DNA of 64,000 nt from Anaerolineales bacterium (lineage in GTDB: Bacteria > Chloroflexota > Anaerolineae > Anaerolineales > UBA4823), in NCBI GenBank assembly GCA_016929095.1, contig JAFGJM010000033.1, positions 148,161 to 212,160 on the forward strand, written 5' to 3'. How positions within the stretch are numbered: the stretch's first letter is position 1; each line of letters opens with the position of its first letter. Positions 10,221 through 20,707 of the stretch are shown here, piece by piece. The notes beneath the pieces were generated by a model that saw only the letters and a program-made list of their open reading frames with translations, did not search any database and was not told the origin of the DNA. The translations under genes and the position numbers were made by a program.

Positions 10221-11399
10221 ATGAAAAGAATATTAAATCAAAGCACACCGGTTCTCATTGGATTAGCAATTTTTGTCATCTTTACTTCAGTGGCATGCGG
10301 GTTGTCGATCCCGAAGACCGAAGGTATGGGTGAAGCGCCAACTATTTCACACACACAAGTAATACCAACGCCAGCAGTTATATCCTTGCCTGAAGCGGTC
10401 ACAGATGAACAAGGCGTATTGATCAGCTTATATGCCCTGGTAAACCCTTCTGTGGTTAACATCACGATTTATGGGTCACAAGGCGGGCAGGTTACCGCAA
10501 TTTCCCAGGGATCGGGATTTGTTTACGATGGAGATGGGCATATCATCACCAATGCCCACGTGGTTGAAGGCGCCGATCAGGTAGATGTAACATTTTCTGA
10601 AGGCACCACACGGCTCGCAAAAGTAGTCGGGACAGATCTTCATGCCGATCTGGCGGTAATTAGGATCGACGATATGCCGCCGGGAATAGCGCCTTTACCG
10701 TTGGGTGATATCAATGACGTGTTAGTCGGTCAAACAGTGGTTGCCATTGGTAATCCTTTCGGATTGCAAGGCACCCTGACCAAGGGGATCGTCAGCGCCC
10801 TGGGACGCAACATCCCGGCTTTAACAGCATTTTCCATTCCACAATCCATCCAAACCGATGCTGCGATCAATCCGGGTAATTCAGGCGGCCCATTATTAGA
10901 TTTACAAGGCAAAGTGGTGGGAGTAAATGCTCAGATCGAAACATCGAGCCTTTACCAAACGAATAGCGGGGTAGGTTTTGCCATTCCGGTCAGCATCGTG
11001 AAGCTGGTAGTTCCCGATTTGATCGAAAAGGGGGAACATGAATGGGCGTGGTTGGGCGTACGCGGTTCCAATCTGTCGGCAACGGTTGTGCAAGCCATGA
11101 ATTTGACGATCGATAAAGGCGCTTATATTGCGGAAATCACTGAGGGGGGTCCGGCAGAAAAAGCAGACATGCGCGGCGCCAGCGGCATAAAAACTGTGGA
11201 TGGACGCGCGGTGGATGTCGGCGGCGATATCGTTACCGCAATTAATGGGAGTCCCGTTCATTCATTCGATGATCTGCTGATCTATATTGCCATGGAAACC
11301 AGACCGGGTGATGAAGTCATATTAGAGATTATGCGAGATGGAAAGTTGATAGAAGTCAGAGTGACCTTGGAAAAGCGACCAGGTTATTTAAGTGAATAA
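10221..11399 (+). CDS. HtrA/DegP-family serine protease with one PDZ domain, probable lipoprotein
   Basis: 392 residues. The N-terminus is a signal segment ending in SVAC, so Cys26 may be lipidated, which would tether the protein to the outer face of the membrane. The trypsin-like S1C domain carries the triad His113 (TNAHVV), Asp143 (HADLAVI) and Ser221 (NPGNSGGPL). One PDZ domain occupies ~285-385. HtrA enzymes degrade or refold damaged exported proteins and respond to envelope stress. The ATG has AGGAT about 10 bases upstream. It stands alone; the downstream gap holds the second repeat copy. Confidence 0.92.
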   Translation: MKRILNQSTPVLIGLAIFVIFTSVACGLSIPKTEGMGEAPTISHTQVIPTPAVISLPEAVTDEQGVLISLYALVNPSVVNITIYGSQGGQVTAISQGSGFVYDGDGHIITNAHVVEGADQVDVTFSEGTTRLAKVVGTDLHADLAVIRIDDMPPGIAPLPLGDINDVLVGQTVVAIGNPFGLQGTLTKGIVSALGRNIPALTAFSIPQSIQTDAAINPGNSGGPLLDLQGKVVGVNAQIETSSLYQTNSGVGFAIPVSIVKLVVPDLIEKGEHEWAWLGVRGSNLSATVVQAMNLTIDKGAYIAEITEGGPAEKADMRGASGIKTVDGRAVDVGGDIVTAINGSPVHSFDDLLIYIAMETRPGDEVILEIMRDGKLIEVRVTLEKRPGYLSE

Positions 11400-11412
11400 A
11401 AAATAAACTAAT

Positions 11413-11578
11413 CACCTGACAGTTCATGAGAACTGTCAGTGCGAGTGAGGAACAAGCAAAGCAATCTTGATATCAGTAGATGATTTTAATTTTCTGGAAG
11501 ATTGCTTCCCTAAAGAGTTGCTATGCGATCGTCGCCCTGGCAAGCCTCTCGCAATGACAAGCAGCAAACTGTCGGGAG
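11413..11578. repeat. MITE-like interspersed repeat, copy 2 (with terminal inverted repeats)
   Basis: About 166 bp, beginning 14 bases after the HtrA-like stop. The ends form an inverted repeat: CCTGACAGTT at the left (11415-11424) against AAACTGTCGGG at the right (~11567-11577). Just inside, CTGACAGTT / AACTGTCAG (11416-11439) makes a small hairpin, and the inner blocks match the copy at 6299-6460. The right part reads CTCGCAATGAC, the arm of a palindrome family with TGCGAG. It has no ORF. Confidence 0.72.
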
Positions 11579-11599
11579 ACTAGAAAATTAACAATACCG

Positions 11600-12660
11600 T
11601 TAATACCCACGCGCCAAATTTATATGATTCAAGAGGGGTTCGCCGGTAAGATATCGCTCTAAATTGGTGATAAACACTTCCAATGCCTGCTCGTTATACC
11701 GGCTGGTTGTGCCAGCAATATGGGGTGTAATGATGATCTCTGGCATTTCCCACAACGGGTTGTCGGGCAGGAGCGGTTCTGCAGGGAATACATCTAGTGC
11801 CGCACCGGCTAAATTTTGATCTTTAATCGCTGAAATCAACGCCGCGTGGTCAACAATTCCACCACGAGAGATGTCGATAAGAAAAGCGGTTGGTTTACAT
11901 ACTGCAAATTCATTTTCACTTATCAGGTTGATTGTTTCGGGAGTTTTTGGAGTGCAGATGACGATAAAATCGCATTCCTTAAGCATCGACTTTATGGCCA
12001 TACCGGGATAGATACGTTTAACCAAATCTGCATTGGGATCTCCCATATTCTCGGGCATATAGCCGGTATCTTCTATATGCATGGCGTCATGTTTGGCAGC
12101 TAAGACATTTGCGCCAAAAGGAATTAATAATTTTGCGATCTGCCGTCCAATACTGCCATATCCGACAATTCCTACCGTGCTGTGGCGTAATTCCAGCGGG
12201 CGAAAGCGTTTCCAGCGATCTTCCGGCCATTCAGTGCGGTTTTGTAAGGCCATAGCCTGGGGCAAGTGATGTCCCAAAGCCAAAAGCATCATGATGACAT
12301 ATTCTGCCGCCTGAGAGGCAGCCGCGCCACTCAAGGTGGTTGCCATTAATCCAGGCTTATGCAATATGGGGGCATCGATCATGCTGTCAATGCCTGCCCA
12401 ATGGAATTGGACCCAGCGTAGATTTGATGCTTGTTCGGGGGAAGGTAAAACATCACTGGTATATAAAATTTTTGTTTTCCCCCAAATATCTTCAGGGATA
12501 TCTGTAGTATCGCGGGTAATGATTTGGTTTACATGCAAACGGGGAGATGCCTTTTCGATTTGTTTGATTTGCTCGGAATTGAACCCAACAGTAACTAAGA
12601 CTTCAATAATATCATCCATTCGTATTTGAATTTCCTTATCTAAGGAGAATTTTTCTCCAT

Positions 12661-12664
<4 letters not shown>
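11600..12664 (-). CDS. D-isomer-specific 2-hydroxyacid dehydrogenase
   Basis: 354 residues. The NAD-binding Rossmann motif is [12 protein letters not shown] in the middle. The conserved Arg lies in DISRGGIVD, followed by a Glu in FPAEPLLP and the catalytic His in TPHIAGTT. This family reversibly oxidises D-2-hydroxyacids to 2-ketoacids with NAD(P)H; members include glyoxylate/hydroxypyruvate reductases and phosphoglycerate dehydrogenases. No ACT domain is present, so it is probably not SerA. The ATG overlaps the stop of galT by four bases (ATGA), so the two are likely co-translated. A second start 15 codons in (MDDIIEV) is possible. Confidence 0.85.
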
Positions 12665-13710
<1,046 letters not shown>

Positions 13711-13816
13711 GTTACTATGCTTTCCGATAGAATGTTCAAACACATAATCTTACCGATTTTTTTACTGACCAAAACCGGTATTTATATTATCACATATGAA
13801 TAGCGTCTATATTTAT

Positions 13817-13844
13817 TTGAAATTTATGATGCTTATGCTATGAT
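13817..13844 (+). promoter_or_regulatory. Sigma70-type promoter with extended -10
   Basis: TTGAAA at 13817-13822, a 16-base spacer, and TATGAT at 13839-13844, preceded by TGC (extended -10). It is placed about 90 bases before the receiver-ATPase gene. A second, weaker set (TTGAAA at 13860 with TATATA at 13884) lies just downstream. Confidence 0.55.
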
Positions 13845-13931
13845 TATCATACAATGCGCTTGAAAATTCAAGTATTGTATAGGTATATAACCTCATAACA
13901 ATATTTAGTTCTGAATGATCGGGAGGAACGT

Positions 13932-15146
13932 ATGGCTGGACGAATATTAGTGGTAGATGATGATCCCATGAATGTAAAACTGGTTGAAACAGCTCTGGCA
14001 AAAGATGAGTATGAGATTATCACTGCTGGTGATGGAAAAACGGCATTAAAGATGGCAGAAGAACACAATCCGGATGTTATTCTCCTGGATGTAATGATGC
14101 CGGAAATGGATGGATTTGAAGTTTGTAGCCGACTTCGGAAAAAACCCGCCACCGCTCACAAACCGATCATGATGCTCACGGCATTAAATACCGTCGAAGA
14201 AAGAATCAAGGGATTTGATGCAGGCGCGGATGATTATCTACCCAAGCCCTTTGCGCCAACAGAATTGCAAGCGCGGGTAAAAGTACTTTTTCGGCGTGCT
14301 GCACCAGTTCACGTTGAAAAAGAGATTAAAGAAGCGAAAATCATCGCGGTTTTTTCTCTAAGGGGCGGTGTTGGGATTTCTTCCTTAGCAGCCAACCTGG
14401 CAGCAGGGTTGACCCAATTATGGAGTCAGCCATGTGTTCTGGTCGACCTGGCACTTAATGCCGGACAAAGCGCATTAATGTTCAACTTACCTTTTCGCCG
14501 CAGTTGGGAAAATCTGGCTGTAATTCCTCCAGCAGAAATTGATATTCACGTGCTCGACGATGTTTTGTTGCAGCATTCGAGTGATACCCATATTCTGGCA
14601 TCCTCGCCTCGACCTGAACAAAATGAATTGATCGATGGTGAAAAAGTTACCAGGGTATTGAGTTTATTATCAAAAGAATATAATTATTTAGTATTGGATT
14701 TGCCTCATGATTTTCATGATACTACGATCGCCGGCTTAGACCTGGCTCATGAAATCCTACTTGTATTAACTCCCGACCTAGCAAGCGTGCGCTCGACCGT
14801 CTGCGCTTTGGATGTTTTTAACACGCTTGAATACGATCCGCAGAAAATTAGATTGGTACTCAATTGGACGTTTCAGCGGAATGGTCTACCTCGTAAAGAT
14901 ATTGAAGCGGCGGTCAAGCATCCCATCGATTTTGTGATACCCTTTGCTCCAGAACCATTTGTAATGGCCATTAACCTGGGTAAGCCAACCGTGATCGATA
15001 ATCCTAAAAGTCCCTTAGGGGCGTTGTATGAGGATTTTGCTTTCATACTAAGCAAAGAAAATAATATGAAAGAAAGACCCCAATTTCCCTCCGATGCCTG
15101 GGAAAGAACAGTCTCCCGTTTGAAGCAGCGTCAACAAAAAGGTTAA
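13932..15146 (+). CDS. Response-regulator receiver fused to a CpaE/TadZ-like ATPase
   Basis: 404 residues. Residues 1-120 are an intact receiver domain: acidic pocket VVDDDP, phospho-acceptor Asp53 in ILLDVMMPE, the switch Thr in MMLTALN and the Lys in LPKPF. Residues ~135-380 are a MinD/ParA-like domain beginning IIAVFSLRGGVGISS. The usual Walker A pattern is KGGxGKT/S; both lysine positions are replaced here (R and I), so ATP hydrolysis may be lost or altered. This architecture is that of CpaE/TadZ, which localises Flp/Tad pilus machinery. No tad genes are adjacent, but a small Flp-type pilin lies at 34612-34755. The 3' end overlaps the convergent gene by four bases. Confidence 0.8.
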   Translation: MAGRILVVDDDPMNVKLVETALAKDEYEIITAGDGKTALKMAEEHNPDVILLDVMMPEMDGFEVCSRLRKKPATAHKPIMMLTALNTVEERIKGFDAGADDYLPKPFAPTELQARVKVLFRRAAPVHVEKEIKEAKIIAVFSLRGGVGISSLAANLAAGLTQLWSQPCVLVDLALNAGQSALMFNLPFRRSWENLAVIPPAEIDIHVLDDVLLQHSSDTHILASSPRPEQNELIDGEKVTRVLSLLSKEYNYLVLDLPHDFHDTTIAGLDLAHEILLVLTPDLASVRSTVCALDVFNTLEYDPQKIRLVLNWTFQRNGLPRKDIEAAVKHPIDFVIPFAPEPFVMAINLGKPTVIDNPKSPLGALYEDFAFILSKENNMKERPQFPSDAWERTVSRLKQRQQKG

Positions 15147-16807
15147 CTTTTACTAAGGTAACCCAATTCCGCTAAAAAACTTTGTACTTTTTCCCAGCCG
15201 CCGGGTTTGATAATGATCGAGGTTGCGCCTAGCGAATCGCCTAAAAACCGGGCAACTTTCGATTCTTTTAATTTCTTAATTAATTCGGCATCTCTCACAC
15301 GTAACACAGCTACATGTTCCAGGCGGGCTTCACACCCGTGATTTTCCCAGCGGGAAAGGGCTGTTACTAGAATGGGCGGGATACCGGATGCATAGCGTTG
15401 AAGCAAAGATTGCAGTTGTGGAATATGTAGCCCTTGCCGGATAGCCAGATCTAGTGATTCGGGGGTGATCCGGTAATGGTATTCTGCAGTTTTTTTATGC
15501 TCCCAACGACAAAATCGGGAAATTTGATAACGCGCTGCTCGTGGTGCAAGAACCGGTATACGTAAACGCCCATCCGCATAGGCATAGATATGCTCATTTT
15601 CTTCTTTAAATCCAACGGGTATATGACCGGATAGTAAGGATTGTCCCCATGGTGTAATTCGGAAGGCAAGGATGGCGGATGTTTCTTCAGCCGATGCCAG
15701 GTCGAGAACACCCATCCAATGGAGCGGAGCCGTAAGGATGAAACGGATCAAAGCGCCTTCGACGTCATTCCAATGGTCAAAACCGCGCAGACTTGCATTG
15801 GTAGAAGCTTGGCGGATATACCAGGTGTCGTATTCACCGCCTCTTCGCTGGAAGTCCGGATTTTGTTGATAAATGAAATCGATAAATGCCGGCAAACTCC
15901 ACCATGTTTTCGGAGGAACTGCCATGAGGTAGGATAAAACCGCACGGCGGGCTTCTCGCGGATCGTTCTGCCAATTCCCTTCGAAGGCTAATGAGGAAAC
16001 CATGCGTAAATCATTATATTGGGAGGATGATACCCAAGCCTGATAAAGCTGGGTTACGGCTTCTGCTCTGGAAGCTTCTAAAAAGGTGCGTGTAGATTCT
16101 GGATTGGGAATATCTTTCTCCCCCAATAAACTGGCTGACCGCAGGCACGCTATAAGGCTGGAAATTGAAGGGGTGGTATATGGTTGTTCGATAGTGGCGG
16201 GGATTTTTCCCAGCCATTCTTCGGCGATGGCATCCAGTTGTTGGCGGTTGTATTCCAGTCTTAAGGCAGCCAGCAGTGTGCAGGTGTGATCGAGGATGGA
16301 ATCATTTACCAGGAATTGCATACGGCATTCGTCAGACAAGGCTGGTCTTCCGGGAAGGCTATCCTGAGGTTTTTTAATTCGCGGAATGATCGATATTACC
16401 TCTTGGGGTATATAGGCAAATTCTTCGGAACCCTGGGGTGTTTCTTGAAAAATCCGGAATAAAATACCCCGATACCATAAAACCTCGGTAGATGAAATGG
16501 GGGAAAGAAATGGTTTCTCCCGGTCACGGCGAGCGGCGCCCATCTCTCGTAATTTTCCATATTGTCTGGTAAAGACAGACCAGGGTATGGCGCCCTGGTT
16601 TTGAGCGAGATCGCTCAAGGCTGACTGCCCTTCACTTGTCAATGTTTCGAAAAATTCCGGGTTGGATAATCGTTCGAGGATAGATTTCACCAGGAAGGGG
16701 ATTAATTCTACATCCTTTACTGCCGAAAGATTAATTCCCCATAATTCAGCCACAATGTGCAGAAATTCTCCATCTTTATTCTTCAGACTCTGAGCCAGAC
16801 CAGGCAT
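15143..16807 (-). CDS. Protein with XPB/Ssl2 N-terminal-like (Helicase_C_3-type) domain, no helicase motor
   Basis: 554 residues, probably cytoplasmic. The C-terminal ~130 residues (ESLDLAIRQGLHIPQLQS, then WENHGCEARLEH, VLRVRDAELIKKL and KPGGWEKVQSFLAELGY) resemble the domain found at the N-terminus of XPB helicases and in bacterial helicase-associated proteins. No Walker A or DEAD/DEAH motif is present, so this is not a helicase itself. The first 300 residues look like helical winged-helix-type segments. It is the last gene of a tight trio with the lipid kinase (3 bp away) and the DUF429 gene. A role in DNA metabolism is an inference only. Confidence 0.5.
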   Translation of the reverse strand: MPGLAQSLKNKDGEFLHIVAELWGINLSAVKDVELIPFLVKSILERLSNPEFFETLTSEGQSALSDLAQNQGAIPWSVFTRQYGKLREMGAARRDREKPFLSPISSTEVLWYRGILFRIFQETPQGSEEFAYIPQEVISIIPRIKKPQDSLPGRPALSDECRMQFLVNDSILDHTCTLLAALRLEYNRQQLDAIAEEWLGKIPATIEQPYTTPSISSLIACLRSASLLGEKDIPNPESTRTFLEASRAEAVTQLYQAWVSSSQYNDLRMVSSLAFEGNWQNDPREARRAVLSYLMAVPPKTWWSLPAFIDFIYQQNPDFQRRGGEYDTWYIRQASTNASLRGFDHWNDVEGALIRFILTAPLHWMGVLDLASAEETSAILAFRITPWGQSLLSGHIPVGFKEENEHIYAYADGRLRIPVLAPRAARYQISRFCRWEHKKTAEYHYRITPESLDLAIRQGLHIPQLQSLLQRYASGIPPILVTALSRWENHGCEARLEHVAVLRVRDAELIKKLKESKVARFLGDSLGATSIIIKPGGWEKVQSFLAELGYLSKS

Positions 16808-16810
16808 AGT

Positions 16811-17728
16811 TTATACAATGGCTTGAATAGCCCCGGGTATCATCTCGCTGGAAAACCACTGGATATCAGAGTTGAAACCGGCAATAATTTCACCATCTAC
16901 ATGGATGATCATCGGGAGATTTGATTCAATTTCCAGTTTATGAAAATCGCCCATGATGACTTGTGAAAGGCGACCATGGGTTCCTTTCATGACCTCAGGA
17001 AGGATACGCAGCATGGTTAACCTGGATACCTGTCGGATACCCGTATATTGATAAACACCATCATCCGGTTTTGCCGTGGGAGCCACCAGGAATCCACCTC
17101 CTTCACGGCTGCCATTACAAAGGACGAATAACAGCAATTTTTCTTCCAGGGATTCGCAGTCGGTTTTAATTTTAAAACATGGCGCTTCATGGTTGAGTAA
17201 AATGGTTTGAAGAACTGCCATTAAATAAATCAAAAAACCTTTTAGATAAGTAAATTTTCGAGAACGGATGGTGACGGTTGCATCAAAACCTATGCCTATG
17301 GCGTTGGCCCAATATTCAATTCTTCCATGGTCATCCACCATTCTTCCGACATCGATCTGTTTGATTTTTCCGGTAAAAATTTGACGTACAGCCATTTCCG
17401 GAAGCGGATTCATACCGATAGCATGGGCAAAATCGTTCCCAGAACCCAGGGGAATAACGCCTAATTTAGGGCGTTTTTCTTTAGGAAATTGCATAAAGGC
17501 ATTGATAACTTCGTGCGTTGTTCCATCACCGCCGCCGGCAATGATCAAAGAGTAATCGTCTTCTATGGCTCTGCGTGTGATTTCAATAGCATGCGATGGA
17601 TAGACTGTTCCGATCCAATCTGCACCGCCTAATTCATCCACAATAGAGCGTAAGAGAGCAGCTTTGATTCGAGCTCGCCCGAGATCAGCATTGGGATTTA
17701 CGATGATAATGGCTTTATGTTTTCCCAT
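16811..17728 (-). CDS. Diacylglycerol kinase-family lipid kinase (YegS/BmrU-like)
   Basis: 305 residues, normal length for the family. The catalytic N-terminal domain shows IIVNPNA, the nucleotide-binding IIAGGGDGTTHEVIN and IPLGSGNDFAHAIG. The C-terminal beta-sandwich carries NGSREGGGFLVAPTAKPDDG. These enzymes phosphorylate diacylglycerol or related lipids using ATP on the cytoplasmic face of the membrane. The exact lipid cannot be told from sequence. It lies 3 bp from the downstream gene and 4 bp from the upstream DUF429 gene, so all three are likely one transcript. Confidence 0.9.
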   Translation of the reverse strand: MGKHKAIIIVNPNADLGRARIKAALLRSIVDELGGADWIGTVYPSHAIEITRRAIEDDYSLIIAGGGDGTTHEVINAFMQFPKEKRPKLGVIPLGSGNDFAHAIGMNPLPEMAVRQIFTGKIKQIDVGRMVDDHGRIEYWANAIGIGFDATVTIRSRKFTYLKGFLIYLMAVLQTILLNHEAPCFKIKTDCESLEEKLLLFVLCNGSREGGGFLVAPTAKPDDGVYQYTGIRQVSRLTMLRILPEVMKGTHGRLSQVIMGDFHKLEIESNLPMIIHVDGEIIAGFNSDIQWFSSEMIPGAIQAIV

Positions 17729-17732
17729 TTTT

Positions 17733-18512
17733 TTATTTTGCAGATTGATACCGTGTTTTTAATGCACCCGTTGGGACGAAGATCAATCCCTCTTGAGTAT
17801 CCCCCACGCTGGTGGATTGATCGGGATGGTTTACTATCCACCAGGCTGTGAAAGCTGCTACAAGGGCATCCAATTCTTCAGCTGATAATAATAAATCTAA
17901 AGGCAGGCTGCCGGTGAGAATGCGGTGGCGGGTAATCTCTTCAAGGAAACGCATGGGATCGGCGACATTAATATTATTTTCATAAAGGATGAGCTGTCGT
18001 TGTAAACGGCCTTCCAGGCTGTGTTTAGGATAGGGACTTTTTTCCAATAACACTGTATAACTGGCGTGCGGATAGACTTCCAAATATTGATGCGGGTCAT
18101 TATCGGACGGGTAGGGTTGATAACCAAGTTTTTCAAGACGCTGAAAAATTTTAAATCCCATTTTCATCCAGCGAGGGCACTTACTTTCTTCAGCGGGGGT
18201 TTGAGGGATGGTGATATGACGGCAACGTAATTGATATTCAGCGACCCGATAATTAATCCATCTGCCAAGACGCGGTGGCGGGATAAGCCTGGCGCGGACT
18301 TCGTCTTGTTGCATCAAACCCATATTGGGGCGGTTTGGGGCGCAAACGGCAATAACCGCACTGGCTTGCCCGGCAACAAAAGCCAGCGTTTCATCAATAC
18401 TGCCATGACATATCGATAGGATATTTAATCCTTGATCGATCGCCACATAGGTCAGGGGGCGTTTTCCCGCAGTGGGATCGATTCCCAGAAAAGTGCTTTG
18501 ATTGAATAACAT
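17733..18512 (-). CDS. DUF429 family protein (predicted RNase H-like fold)
   Basis: 259 residues, starting MLFNQSTFLGIDPTAGKR. The early FLGIDPTAG strand with its Asp, IAVCAPNRPNMG and the later LEVYPHASYTVLLEK fit the DUF429 family, which is predicted to be nuclease-like with an RNase H fold. The Glu in LEVYPHAS and the first Asp would be part of the acidic centre. The function is not established. It is the first gene of the three-gene minus-strand cluster. Confidence 0.7.
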   Translation of the reverse strand: MLFNQSTFLGIDPTAGKRPLTYVAIDQGLNILSICHGSIDETLAFVAGQASAVIAVCAPNRPNMGLMQQDEVRARLIPPPRLGRWINYRVAEYQLRCRHITIPQTPAEESKCPRWMKMGFKIFQRLEKLGYQPYPSDNDPHQYLEVYPHASYTVLLEKSPYPKHSLEGRLQRQLILYENNINVADPMRFLEEITRHRILTGSLPLDLLLSAEELDALVAAFTAWWIVNHPDQSTSVGDTQEGLIFVPTGALKTRYQSAK

Positions 18513-18605
18513 TCTTTGATTCCCTGGTATGAGTTTAGCGCAATATCATCGGAAATGCAAATGAAATATGGAAATCTGTCATGGGAATAATCATACACCT
18601 ATCTT

Positions 18606-18634
18606 TTGACGAGAAGGCAAGGCTAGGCTATACT
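18606..18634 (+). promoter_or_regulatory. Sigma70-type promoter for the aldehyde dehydrogenase
   Basis: TTGACG at 18606-18611, a 17-base spacer, and TATACT at 18629-18634. It lies 84 bases before ATG 18718, leaving a ~75-base leader. Confidence 0.68.
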
Positions 18635-18717
18635 AATGAAAAGCGAATTCTATGTGACGGGAAAACCAAATAAAATTTTTGTGTTCATACTTTTATCGAT
18701 ATATGGAGGTTAGTGCA

Positions 18718-20292
18718 ATGGCTGAAAAATTTATTATGACGTACGCGACCATGTTCAACCCCCCCGAAGAGTTGCACACGCGCTTCGAGGAAGCCTTGGC
18801 AGGTATAAAAGCCAAATTGGGTCAAGAATATGGCATGATCATTAATAATAAAGATTGTTTTGCGGCCGAGAAGTTCGAGGATCGATCCCCTGCCAATACC
18901 GATGTGGTCTTGGGGGTATTTCAAAAGGGAAGTGAGAAAGATGCCCAGGAGGCGTTGGCTGCGGCGCGCAAAGCGTTTCCCGTTTGGAGTGGGATGAAAT
19001 GGCAAGATCGGGTTGCTTTGATCAGAAAAGTTGCAGATATCATCGACGAGCGAACTTTCACCATCAGCGCAGCGCTGGCGATGGAAGTTGGTAAGAATCG
19101 GATGGAAGCCATCGGTGATGTGGCGGAGACGGCCGATTTGGTGCGTTATTCTTGCTATCAAATGGAAAAGAACGACGGTTTCATCGTTGAAATGGGACGC
19201 GACCCCTTGGTGGGGTATTCTTCTACCAATGTTTCAGTTTTACGACCTTATGGTGTGTGGCTGGTAATCAGCCCCTTCAATTTCCCGGCAGCTTTAACAG
19301 GTGGTCCGTCGGGGGCGGCTTTAGCAACCGGAAATACATTGATCATGAAACCAGCCACCGACACGCCCATGACTGTAAGATTACTGGCAGAATGTTTCCG
19401 AGATGCCGGTTTACCCGAAGGCGTTGTTAATTATGTTACCGGACCGGGCAGAACTTTAGGACAGACTCTGATTGATAGTCCTGAGGTAGATGGCGTCACG
19501 TTCACCGGTTCGATGGATGTTGGTATGAAGATCTTCCGCGATTTTGGAAATGGAAAGTATGTACGCCCAACCGTTTTGGAATTAGGCGGCAAGAATCCGG
19601 CTATTGTGTCTCGAAACGCCGATTTGGAACGAGCAGGCATCGGTATCGTTCGGTCTGCATTTGGGTTGCAAGGACAAAAATGCTCGGCTTGTTCCCGTGT
19701 CTTTGTAGAAGAACCTTTATTTGATGAACTGGTGGAGCGGGTTGTTGCATTGACAGAAAAACTGGTGGTTGGCGATCCAACCGATAGAAGCGTTTTCCTG
19801 GGCCCGGTGGTCAATAAGAGCAGCTATGAGGATTATAAGAAATTCGTGGAGGAATTATCCAAAGCAGGCAAGATTCTCACCGGTGGAAAAGTATTAACCG
19901 ATGGTGATTATGCCAAAGGATATTTCTGCGCGCCAACCCTGGTGGTCGATTTACCGTATTCTCATAATCTTTGGAAACAGGAAATGTTCCTGCCTATCAC
20001 TACGATTGGTAAAGTGAAAAATTTGGATGAGGCTATGCAACTGGCAAACGATGTGGATTACGGCCTCACTGCGGGATTCTATGGTTCTAAAGAAGAGACA
20101 ACCTGGTTCTTCAAAAATATTCATGCCGGCGTCACCTATGCAAACAGACCACAAGGCGCGACCACAGGTGCGTGGCCGGGCTTTCAGCCTTTCGGCGGAT
20201 GGAAAGGCTCCGGTTCAACCGGGAAAAATGCCGGTGGACATTACTACCTGCCGCTATACATGCATGAACAAATACAAACATTAGTCGAGTAA
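18718..20292 (+). CDS. Aldehyde dehydrogenase, 1-pyrroline-5-carboxylate dehydrogenase (RocA) type
   Basis: 524 residues. It oxidises an aldehyde, most likely L-glutamate gamma-semialdehyde in proline/arginine breakdown, to the acid with NAD(P)+. The general base is Glu288 in VLELGGKNP and the nucleophile is Cys322 in GQKCSACS. ISPFNFP and the C-terminal FGGWKGSGSTGKNAGG follow the RocA/PutA pattern. I chose ATG 18718 because GGAGG sits at 18705-18709; an in-frame start at 18679 would contain this ribosome site. It stands alone under its own promoter. The generic aldehyde dehydrogenase assignment is certain, the P5C substrate likely. Confidence 0.85.
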   Translation: MAEKFIMTYATMFNPPEELHTRFEEALAGIKAKLGQEYGMIINNKDCFAAEKFEDRSPANTDVVLGVFQKGSEKDAQEALAAARKAFPVWSGMKWQDRVALIRKVADIIDERTFTISAALAMEVGKNRMEAIGDVAETADLVRYSCYQMEKNDGFIVEMGRDPLVGYSSTNVSVLRPYGVWLVISPFNFPAALTGGPSGAALATGNTLIMKPATDTPMTVRLLAECFRDAGLPEGVVNYVTGPGRTLGQTLIDSPEVDGVTFTGSMDVGMKIFRDFGNGKYVRPTVLELGGKNPAIVSRNADLERAGIGIVRSAFGLQGQKCSACSRVFVEEPLFDELVERVVALTEKLVVGDPTDRSVFLGPVVNKSSYEDYKKFVEELSKAGKILTGGKVLTDGDYAKGYFCAPTLVVDLPYSHNLWKQEMFLPITTIGKVKNLDEAMQLANDVDYGLTAGFYGSKEETTWFFKNIHAGVTYANRPQGATTGAWPGFQPFGGWKGSGSTGKNAGGHYYLPLYMHEQIQTLVE

Positions 20293-20351
20293 TCGTTTTT
20301 TTGGAATACAGCCGTAAATTGAATAAACCCCCAATGGGGTTCTCAAAGAAG

Positions 20352-20420
20352 TCACTACAGTCAAATTGAGCGAAGCGAAACAGCTATACAGAGAAGAGCC
20401 TTCGCTTCGCTCAAAGTGAT
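20352..20420. repeat. REP-like palindrome
   Basis: Perfect 14-bp arms TTGAGCGAAGCGAA (20366-20379) and TTCGCTTCGCTCAA (20401-20414) around a 21-base loop, flanked by TCACT (20352-20356) and AGTGA (20415-20419), which extend the inverted repeat. No T-run follows, so it is not an obvious intrinsic terminator. The remainder of the 415-bp gap (20293-20707) is AT-rich. It must contain the promoter of the CoA-transferase operon, but I cannot pick one set of boxes with confidence. Confidence 0.65.
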
Positions 20421-20707
20421 AGCCGGATTTTCGGGCAGTTCCGTTGGGAAAATGATTTGGTAGGATAATAGTTTTTTACTAGAATTGACCTTGCGTTACA
20501 AAATTGCATAACTTTCTTTTTTTATTCGTGTTATATTATCGGTCGATTTTTTTACCGGATGCGGATAGACAGATTTTTTTGTTAATGCTGTCATCACCAG
20601 GGAATGTTACCTGGAATAATTCTTATGTAAGATTGAGTAACTGAACCGTTGAGCAAATTGATTAGACCATTTTATAGAACCGATCACAACCAAAAGAAAG
20701 AACAACT

